DNA from: Haemophilus_A paraphrohaemolyticus_A
GTDB taxonomy: Bacteria; Pseudomonadota; Gammaproteobacteria; Enterobacterales; Pasteurellaceae
DNA length: 64,000 nucleotides
Direction of reading: 5' to 3'
Assembly (NCBI RefSeq): GCF_003253115.1
Contig: NZ_QEQF01000005.1
Location: 62,001 to 126,000 of the forward strand
The number at the start of each line of letters is the position of its first letter. Position 1 is the first letter of the stretch. The notes under the pieces were generated by a model. The model saw only the letters and a program-made list of their open reading frames with translations, was not told the DNA's origin and made no database searches. Shown here piece by piece: positions 58,281 to 64,000 of the stretch. Position numbers and translations under genes: made by a program.

Positions 58281-59300
58281 ATGACTCAATACCTCAACAC
58301 CTCATTCCCGCAACGCCGTATGCGTCGCTTACGTAAACACGATTTCAGCCGCCGTTTAGTGGCAGAAAGCCAACTTACCGCGAATGATTTAATCTACCCT
58401 GTTTTCGTCATTGAAGGCGAGAATCATCGAGAAGCAGTTCCCTCAATGCCAGGTGTAGAACGTTTAACCATCGACCAACTTTTAATTGAAGCAGGCTTAC
58501 TTGTGAAATATGGTGTGCCGATGATCGCACTTTTCCCTGTAGTAGGCGAAGCGAAAAAATCGCTAATGGCAGAAGAAGCCTATAACCCAGAAGGCTTGGC
58601 ACAACGTGCGGTACGTGCATTAAAAGCAGCATATCCAGAATTAGGCGTGATGACCGATGTGGCACTCGATCCATTTACCACACACGGGCAAGACGGCATT
58701 ATCGATGAAGAAGGCTATGTATTAAACGACATCACCACTGAAATTCTCGTTAAGCAAGCACTTTCACACGCCGAAGCAGGTGCCGATGTGGTTGCACCAA
58801 GCGATATGATGGACGGCCGTATTGGTGCTATTCGTGAAGCATTAGAGGCGAATGGCTTTATCAATACCCAAATTATGGCGTACTCCGCAAAATATGCCTC
58901 AAACTACTACGGACCTTTCCGCGATGCGGTCGGTTCTGCGGGCAATCTTAAAGGCGGTAATAAATACACCTATCAAGTTGATCCTGCCAATGCCAACGAA
59001 GGCTTACATGAAGTGGCAATGGACATCCAAGAAGGAGCAGATATGGTGATGGTAAAACCAGGCATGCCATACTTGGATATGGTATGGCGTGTGAAAGAAA
59101 CTTTCGGCATACCAACTTTTGCCTACCAAGTTTCGGGCGAATATGCGATGCATATGGCTGCAATTCAAAACGGCTGGTTGAAAGAACGCGAATGCATTAT
59201 GGAAGGCTTACTATGCTTTAAACGTGCAGGTGCAGATGGCATTTTAACCTACTTCGCCAAACAGGTAGCGGAGTGGTTGTATCACGATAGCCGCAAATAG
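58281..59300 (+). CDS. hemB: Delta-aminolevulinic acid dehydratase (porphobilinogen synthase)
   Basis: A 339 aa enzyme that joins two 5-aminolevulinate molecules to porphobilinogen in heme synthesis. The chain starts MTQYLNTSFPQRRMRRLRKH. The catalytic lysines are in AYSAKYASNYYGPFRDAVGS and the Schiff-base motif VMVKPGMPYLD. The metal site is the DVALDPFTTHGQDG form with no cysteines, so it is the magnesium- rather than zinc-dependent type. The start at 58281 is chosen because of AAGGACAAAA upstream; an earlier in-frame start would overlap tatC. An uptake-signal hairpin follows. Confidence 0.95.
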   Translation: MTQYLNTSFPQRRMRRLRKHDFSRRLVAESQLTANDLIYPVFVIEGENHREAVPSMPGVERLTIDQLLIEAGLLVKYGVPMIALFPVVGEAKKSLMAEEAYNPEGLAQRAVRALKAAYPELGVMTDVALDPFTTHGQDGIIDEEGYVLNDITTEILVKQALSHAEAGADVVAPSDMMDGRIGAIREALEANGFINTQIMAYSAKYASNYYGPFRDAVGSAGNLKGGNKYTYQVDPANANEGLHEVAMDIQEGADMVMVKPGMPYLDMVWRVKETFGIPTFAYQVSGEYAMHMAAIQNGWLKERECIMEGLLCFKRAGADGILTYFAKQVAEWLYHDSRK

Positions 59301-59325
59301 CCTTAGTAAGAATCTTAGCAAAAAT

Positions 59326-59355
59326 AACCGCTTGAAGAGATCGCAAGCGGTCATT
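59326..59355 (+). terminator. Paired uptake-signal terminator of hemB
   Basis: ACCGCTTG and CAAGCGGT are inverted with a 9 nt loop, followed by CATTTTC. Both halves hold the AAGCGGT core. Confidence 0.7.
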
Positions 59356-59457
59356 TTCTTCCGAAAATTTGTTATATCCGCATTTTTTGCAAAACTCCCC
59401 ATTTTCAAGGATAATACGCCCATTTTTTAACACAATTTGAACGAATAAGAGAAGATT

Positions 59458-61038
59458 ATGACTTATCCTCAAGAAGTGAATAAACGCAGAACCTTTGCGA
59501 TTATTTCTCACCCCGATGCGGGTAAAACTACCATTACCGAAAAAGTGCTTTTATACGGAAATGCGATTCAAACCGCAGGTTCGGTGAAGGGCAAAGGCTC
59601 AGCCGATCACGCTAAATCCGACTGGATGGAAATGGAAAAACAACGTGGTATTTCGATCACCACCTCTGTGATGCAATTCCCTTATAACAACTGTTTGGTC
59701 AATCTTCTCGACACACCAGGGCACGAAGACTTCTCGGAAGATACTTACCGCACTTTAACCGCGGTGGATAGTTGCTTGATGGTAATCGACTCGGCAAAAG
59801 GGGTTGAGGAACGTACCATTAAATTGATGGAAGTCACCCGCTTGCGCGACACGCCAATCATCACCTTCATGAACAAGCTCGACCGCGATATTCGTGATCC
59901 AATGGAATTATTGGACGAAGTGGAAAGCGTGTTGAAAATCCGCTGCGCACCAATTACTTGGCCAATCGGCTGCGGAAAATTGTTCAAGGGGGTGTATCAC
60001 ATCGAGAAGGATGAAACCTATTTGTACCAATCAGGGCAAGGCTCAACTATTCAAGAAGTGCGTATCGTTAAAGGTTTGGATAACCCAGAATTAGACGCTG
60101 CAGTGGGCGATGATTTAGCTCAACAACTGCGCGATGAATTGGAACTGGTGCAAGGTGCAAGTAACAAATTCGACCACAAAGCCTTTATCAATGGCGAACT
60201 GACCCCTGTATTCTTCGGAACCGCATTGGGTAACTTCGGTGTGGATCATTTCCTTGATGGCTTAACTGAATGGGCACCAAAACCACAACCGCGCCAAGCA
60301 GACACTCGCACGGTGGAAAGTTCAGAAGAAAAATTCAGCGGCTTTGTGTTTAAAATTCAAGCGAATATGGACCCGAAACACCGCGACCGTGTGGCATTTA
60401 TGCGTGTGGTTTCAGGCAAATATGAGAAAGGAATGAAGCTCAAACACGTTCGTATCGGCAAAGATGTGGTAATTTCTGATGCCTTAACCTTTATGGCTGG
60501 CGACCGCTCTCACGCTGAAGAAGCCTATGCGGGCGATATTATCGGCTTGCATAACCACGGTACGATCCAAATCGGCGATACTTTCACTCAAGGCGAAACC
60601 TTGAAATTTACCGGCATTCCAAACTTCGCGCCTGAATTGTTCCGTCGCATTCGTTTGAAAGATCCGCTCAAACAAAAACAATTGTTAAAAGGCTTGGTTC
60701 AACTTTCGGAAGAAGGTGCGGTGCAAGTGTTCCGTCCGTTGATGAACAATGATTTAATCGTGGGTGCGGTGGGGGTACTTCAGTTTGATGTGGTGGTTTC
60801 GCGTTTAAAAACGGAATACAACGTAGAAGCGATCTACGAAAACGTGAACGTGGCAACCGCCCGCTGGGTGGAATGTTCGGATGCGAAAAAATTTGAAGAG
60901 TTCAAACGTAAAAACGAGCAAAACTTAGCCTTAGATGGCGGCGATAACTTAACGTATATCGCACCAACGATGGTAAATTTGAACTTGGCGCAAGAGCGTT
61001 ATCCTGATGTGGAGTTCTTCAAGACTCGAGAGCATTAA
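59458..61038 (+). CDS. prfC: Peptide chain release factor 3
   Basis: A 526 aa translational GTPase that removes RF1 and RF2 after termination. G1 is ISHPDAGKTTITEK, G2 is near QRGISITTS, G3 LLDTPGHEDF, and G4 TFMNKLDRDIRDP. Domains II and III follow as in the EF-G-like family, and the length is as in E. coli (529). It has its own upstream gap with AAGAGAAGATT before the ATG. It is convergent with erpA, separated by an uptake-signal terminator. Confidence 0.97.
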   Translation: MTYPQEVNKRRTFAIISHPDAGKTTITEKVLLYGNAIQTAGSVKGKGSADHAKSDWMEMEKQRGISITTSVMQFPYNNCLVNLLDTPGHEDFSEDTYRTLTAVDSCLMVIDSAKGVEERTIKLMEVTRLRDTPIITFMNKLDRDIRDPMELLDEVESVLKIRCAPITWPIGCGKLFKGVYHIEKDETYLYQSGQGSTIQEVRIVKGLDNPELDAAVGDDLAQQLRDELELVQGASNKFDHKAFINGELTPVFFGTALGNFGVDHFLDGLTEWAPKPQPRQADTRTVESSEEKFSGFVFKIQANMDPKHRDRVAFMRVVSGKYEKGMKLKHVRIGKDVVISDALTFMAGDRSHAEEAYAGDIIGLHNHGTIQIGDTFTQGETLKFTGIPNFAPELFRRIRLKDPLKQKQLLKGLVQLSEEGAVQVFRPLMNNDLIVGAVGVLQFDVVVSRLKTEYNVEAIYENVNVATARWVECSDAKKFEEFKRKNEQNLALDGGDNLTYIAPTMVNLNLAQERYPDVEFFKTREH

Positions 61039-61044
61039 TACAAA

Positions 61045-61085
61045 AAGACCGCTTGTGAGATTAGCTCATACAAGCGGTCAATTTT
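61045..61085. terminator. Paired uptake-signal terminator between prfC and erpA
   Basis: GACCGCTTGT and ACAAGCGGTC are inverted, with GAG/CTC extending the stem, and AATTTTTA follows. The second half is a perfect uptake word. Confidence 0.8.
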
Positions 61086-61102
61086 TACGAATAAAATGCA
61101 AA

Positions 61103-61444
61103 TTAAATGCTGAAAGAAGAACCACAACCACAGGTTGAACTCGCATTTGGATTTTGCACCACAAAACGCGAGCCATCTAGCCCTTCGGTGTAATCCACCG
61201 TACCACCAATCAAATATTGCAAACTCATTGGATCCACCACTAAACCGACATTTTGGTTTTCAATGGTCAAATCCCCTTCATTAACTTGATCGTCAAAGGT
61301 AAAACCATATTGGAACCCGCTGCAGCCCCCACCTGTGATATACACACGCAAACGGAGATTTGGATTATCTTCCCCTTCAATTAAACTCTTCACCTTTCTC
61401 GCCGCAGCATCCGTAAAGATGAGAGGAATTTGGATATCGCTCAT
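61103..61444 (-). CDS. erpA: Iron-sulfur cluster insertion protein ErpA
   Basis: A 113 aa A-type Fe-S carrier that delivers clusters to apo-proteins of isoprenoid synthesis. The three cysteines are in YITGGGCSGFQYGF and SSTCGCGSSFSI. The start MSDIQIPLIFTDAAARKVKS (61444) is the family start; an in-frame ATG 21 nt earlier is less likely. In A. pleuropneumoniae erpA flanks the O-antigen locus, which matches wzz and neu genes beginning right beside it. Confidence 0.95.
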   Translation of the reverse strand: MSDIQIPLIFTDAAARKVKSLIEGEDNPNLRLRVYITGGGCSGFQYGFTFDDQVNEGDLTIENQNVGLVVDPMSLQYLIGGTVDYTEGLDGSRFVVQNPNASSTCGCGSSFSI

Positions 61445-61609
61445 ATCAAACCTATAACAAAACAAATAGTGGTTTATTATCTACCAATCTGATGGTTTGA
61501 GCAAGATCATACTAGAGTGTAAGTTTTAGTAAAGTTTTTCAAAAATAGAACAAAGCCTGGTATAATTCAAAAAATTATTATTAGGTTATTTCTTCATTAA
61601 GGTTAATGT

Positions 61610-62734
61610 ATGACTGATGTTTCTTCTCAAAAACAAGATGATATTGATTTAATTGAGCTTCTACGAGTATTGTGGGTGAAAAAAGTTTGGATTGTGCTGT
61701 CCGCATTTGTATTCACAGCTATTGCTGGTGTCTATGCATTCACTGCAAAAGAACAATGGACTTCTACTGCAATTATTGTTGCACCACGTTCAACTGATTT
61801 AGGCCATTTATTACCTACACGCGCAGAATATGCTCGTATCATTGGCGATGGTGATTTTTCTACTGGGAAATTATCTGATTCTCTTTACGAAAAATTTAAA
61901 CATTTCTTACTTTCTAACGATTTAAAACGTCAATTCTTAGAGCAATCTGAGTGGGTTAAAAACTACACTAAAGATATGACGGAAGAACAAAAAAGAAAAT
62001 ATATTGAAGAAACTGTTTCAAAATATCTTATTGTTCACGAAGTAGACCCTAAGAAAAAAGATTTAACTGAATTAGATAAAATTGGTTTAAAGCTCACCTT
62101 CTCAGCAGAAACTCCAAAAGATGCACAACTTGTATTAGGGCAATACGTTGAGTTTATAAACCAATATTTATTAAACCAAACTAACCAAGAATTTAAACTC
62201 GGCTTCAACTTGCGTTTAGATGCTTTAAAATTTGCTAAAGAGCAAATGGAAGAAAGTTTAACCGAAACTAAAACGGTTCAAGTAGAAAACTTAACAAATG
62301 CGTTAGATATTGCAAAAAAAGCAGGAATTAAAGATTTCTCAAGAGGAAATAATAACATTTCTGTACCAGAATATATGTTAGGAGATGCTCGTTTAAATAT
62401 CTCTGATTCTAAACTAGCAGACGGTACATATTTATTTATGCTTGGTGAAAAATACCTGCAAGCTCAATTAGATATTGCTAAAAATAACCCTGTTGTTTAT
62501 CCAACAAATTATTATAGTACGGAGAGACAGTTGAGTAAGCTAACTAAATTAGCCTCTCAATTAGATTCGGTCGAAAATGTAAAAGCGTATTATTATTTAA
62601 GTTCACCAGATTATCCTGTGGTTAAAGATAAGCCTAAGAAAGCATTGATTCTTGCTATTGGGTTTATTATTGGTATGGTGTTATCTACTTTCGTTATTTT
62701 ATTAGGTTCGGTTATACAAACTAACAAAAAATAG
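61610..62734 (+). CDS. wzz: Wzz-type polysaccharide chain-length regulator
   Basis: A 374 aa inner-membrane protein that sets O-antigen or capsule chain length. The N-terminal helix is KKVWIVLSAFVFTAIAGVYA, followed by a periplasmic region with long helices (KFAKEQMEESLTETKTVQ) and, near the C-terminus, the proline-rich SPDYPVVKDKPKKALILA leading into the second transmembrane helix. This is the PF02706 layout. It is divergent from erpA, at the start of a surface polysaccharide cluster that continues with neu genes. It overlaps no other gene; neuD starts 2 bp after. Confidence 0.9.
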   Translation: MTDVSSQKQDDIDLIELLRVLWVKKVWIVLSAFVFTAIAGVYAFTAKEQWTSTAIIVAPRSTDLGHLLPTRAEYARIIGDGDFSTGKLSDSLYEKFKHFLLSNDLKRQFLEQSEWVKNYTKDMTEEQKRKYIEETVSKYLIVHEVDPKKKDLTELDKIGLKLTFSAETPKDAQLVLGQYVEFINQYLLNQTNQEFKLGFNLRLDALKFAKEQMEESLTETKTVQVENLTNALDIAKKAGIKDFSRGNNNISVPEYMLGDARLNISDSKLADGTYLFMLGEKYLQAQLDIAKNNPVVYPTNYYSTERQLSKLTKLASQLDSVENVKAYYYLSSPDYPVVKDKPKKALILAIGFIIGMVLSTFVILLGSVIQTNKK

Positions 62735-62736
62735 TA

Positions 62737-62916
62737 ATGAAGAAAAAGGTTATTTTTATCGGAGCAGGTGGTTATGCTAAATCTGAGCTTGATTCGTTAG
62801 ATTTATCAAAATATGAATTTTGTGGATTTATTGACAACTTTAAGCCAGAAGGAACAACGCATTTAGGTTATCTTCTTGTAAAAACGATTGATGAATTTAA
62901 AGAAAGAAATCATTAG
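62737..62916 (+). pseudogene. neuD: N-terminal remnant of neuD (sialic acid O-acetyltransferase type)
   Basis: Fifty-nine codons read MKKKVIFIGAGGYAKSELDS and FCGFIDNFKPEGTTHLGYLL, then stop at a TAG. This is the PglD/NeuD N-terminal Rossmann-like domain with the GAGG motif. The left-handed beta-helix acetyltransferase domain (about 150 residues) is missing. The stop arises where the sequence passes into the neuB remnant. It begins 2 bp after wzz, so it was likely the second gene of the cluster. Confidence 0.8.
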
Positions 62917-63158
62917 GTTCTTCTGATAAAATGGCTACTGCATCAGAAGCTAAAAACAAAATTGTGGCTCGTAAATCAATTATTGCAGCTTGCCCAATTA
63001 AAAAAGGCGAGATTTATACGACAGAGAATTTAACTACTAAACGCCCTGGCAATGGTATTAGCCCAATGTTTTGGTATGAGCTTTTAGGTAAAGAAGCAGA
63101 AATAGATTTTGAAGAAGATCAACTTATTCAAGATAGTCGCTTCCAAAATCAAGAATAA
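62910..63158 (+). pseudogene. neuB: C-terminal remnant of neuB (N-acetylneuraminate synthase)
   Basis: In a different frame from the neuD stub, codons read SLGSSDKMATASEAKNKIVA and RKSIIAACPIKKGEIYTTEN, ending SRFQNQE. This is the SAF (antifreeze-like) C-terminal domain of NeuB-type sialic acid synthases (RPGNGISPMFWYELLGK). The catalytic TIM barrel, about 265 residues, is absent. It could be translated from the ATG at 62931 as a 75 aa piece but would lack activity. Order neuD-neuB-neuA is as in E. coli K1 and other sialic acid loci. Confidence 0.85.
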
Positions 63159-63173
63159 AGAGCGGTCAAATTT

Positions 63174-64000
63174 ATGAAAAAAATTGCAATTATCACAGCA
63201 AGATCTGGCTCAAAAGGTTTACCGAATAAAAATGTATTATTCGCTAATGGCAAGCCTTTAATGGCGTATAGCATTGAAGCAGCGTTAGAGAGTGGTGAAT
63301 TTGAAAAAGTAATTGTTAGTACGGATTCGCAGGAATATATCGATCTACTCTCGCATTACCCTATTGAATTTGTGAAACGTTCAGCAGAATTGGCTTCGGA
63401 TAAAGCAAGTTCTTTTGTCGTAATTGAAGATGTACTGAATCGATATAGTCATGTTGATTATGATTATTTTGTATTACTGCAGCCGACTTCACCATTAAGA
63501 ACGGCACAGCATATTCAAGAAGCTAACGCTAAATTTGAAGCAAATTTTGAGAAATTTGACTTCTTGGTTTCGGTATCTGACGCTCATAAGCCAACCACAT
63601 TAACGCGGCAAATTGATGAAGATGAGAGTTTAAAAAACTTTAAACTGGATTACTCTAATTATGCTCGTCAGCAATATCATCCAGAATATTCACCAAATGG
63701 AGCAATTTTTTCTGCAAAACCCCAGGCTTATTTAGAGCAAAAACACTTCTATGGAGAGAAATGTATTGCTTATTTTATGGATAAAGAAGTTTCAGTTGAT
63801 ATTGATGATCGTCTTGATTTTGAATATTTCTATTTTATTCTCCAACAACGTAATAAAGAAAAAATCCTATTAGAAACCATCAAAAAAACAATTTCTGCTA
63901 AGAAAGAAAATTTCAATAAAACAAAAGAAATCAGTTTAATTGGTCACTCAATTTTAGATTATTGGAATATTGAAGAAGTTAATGACCAAGCCGTTAATAA
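63174..64000 (+). CDS. neuA: CMP-N-acetylneuraminic acid synthetase with SGNH domain (runs off window)
   Basis: At least 275 residues with no stop before the window end. The N-terminal nucleotidyltransferase reads KKIAIITARSGSKGLPNKNV with the CTP-binding signature, then LLQPTSPLRTAQHIQEA, YHPEYSPNGAIFSAK and VSVDIDDRLDFEYF, the CMP-sialate synthetase set. After about residue 245 ISLIGHSILDYWNI begins the SGNH-hydrolase domain, which in E. coli K1 NeuA is an O-acetylesterase. It activates sialic acid for transfer to surface glycans. Its ATG at 63174 follows GAGCGGTC. It is the only intact neu gene seen here. Confidence 0.9.
   Translation, partial: MKKIAIITARSGSKGLPNKNVLFANGKPLMAYSIEAALESGEFEKVIVSTDSQEYIDLLSHYPIEFVKRSAELASDKASSFVVIEDVLNRYSHVDYDYFVLLQPTSPLRTAQHIQEANAKFEANFEKFDFLVSVSDAHKPTTLTRQIDEDESLKNFKLDYSNYARQQYHPEYSPNGAIFSAKPQAYLEQKHFYGEKCIAYFMDKEVSVDIDDRLDFEYFYFILQQRNKEKILLETIKKTISAKKENFNKTKEISLIGHSILDYWNIEEVNDQAVN

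Overview
The window looks like chromosomal DNA of a Pasteurellaceae bacterium from the Actinobacillus pleuropneumoniae / Mannheimia / Bibersteinia side of the family. The reasons are the repeated ACAAGCGGT-type uptake signal sequences, many paired as terminators; family genes such as hktE-type catalase, arcA, a three-domain nadR and a fused msrAB; and a wzz/neu locus starting right after erpA. In A. pleuropneumoniae the O-antigen locus lies between erpA and rpsU, which favours Actinobacillus sensu lato. The species is not fixed by what I can see. No rRNA, tRNA or CRISPR array was recognised.

Layout. 1-3.5 kb: partial catalase and MetJ-controlled metE. 3.6-6.8 kb: a worn accessory patch with a frameshifted collagen-like trimeric autotransporter, a pyrD scrap, a MerR regulator with a nonsense codon, an IS3/IS150-type remnant and the tail of a lost outer-membrane receptor. 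6.8-15.3 kb: a pqqL-type M16 protein with an altered zinc motif, yddA, grxA, PurR-controlled purC, a SIMPL protein, trmO and menA. 15.3-20.1 kb: a siderophore-type esterase and TonB receptor, then an IS1016-like remnant that ends a surface lipoprotein gene. 20.2-24.4 kb: hslR-hslO, sodC, asd and a HAD phosphatase. 24.4-30.9 kb: a treC-like scrap, an hbpA/dppA lipoprotein behind a perfect CRP site, and a fecBCDE-like iron importer lying between hbpA and a second copy of the hbpA 3' end.

30.9-38.5 kb: prfA, dnaA-dnaN-recF, a small methyltransferase and a CysJ-like diflavin reductase. 38.5-45.0 kb: a lone Aer-type PAS protein, then an envelope oxidative-repair island: tlpA-ccdA-msrAB, an ECF sigma factor with a zinc-finger anti-sigma factor, and a methionine-rich MXKDX peptide. 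45.0-61.5 kb: arcA, a phosphoesterase with nadR, ribF-ileS, pssA, rlmB, corA, tatABC, hemB, prfC and erpA. 61.6 kb to the end: wzz, a neuD/neuB deletion scar and neuA, which runs off the window.

How genes work together. The most coherent unit is at 39.2-44.4 kb. The msrAB operon and the methionine-rich peptide gene carry the same two-block promoter (TGTAAGAAAT, 12 nt, CGTCTAA), and an ECF sigma/anti-sigma pair lies between them. This suggests a regulon in which a periplasmic methionine-rich peptide absorbs hypochlorite-type oxidants and MsrAB, fed by CcdA and TlpA, regenerates it. Iron and heme acquisition recurs (receptor plus esterase, HbpA, fecBCDE, the surface lipoprotein), as does gene decay at repeats and IS remnants.
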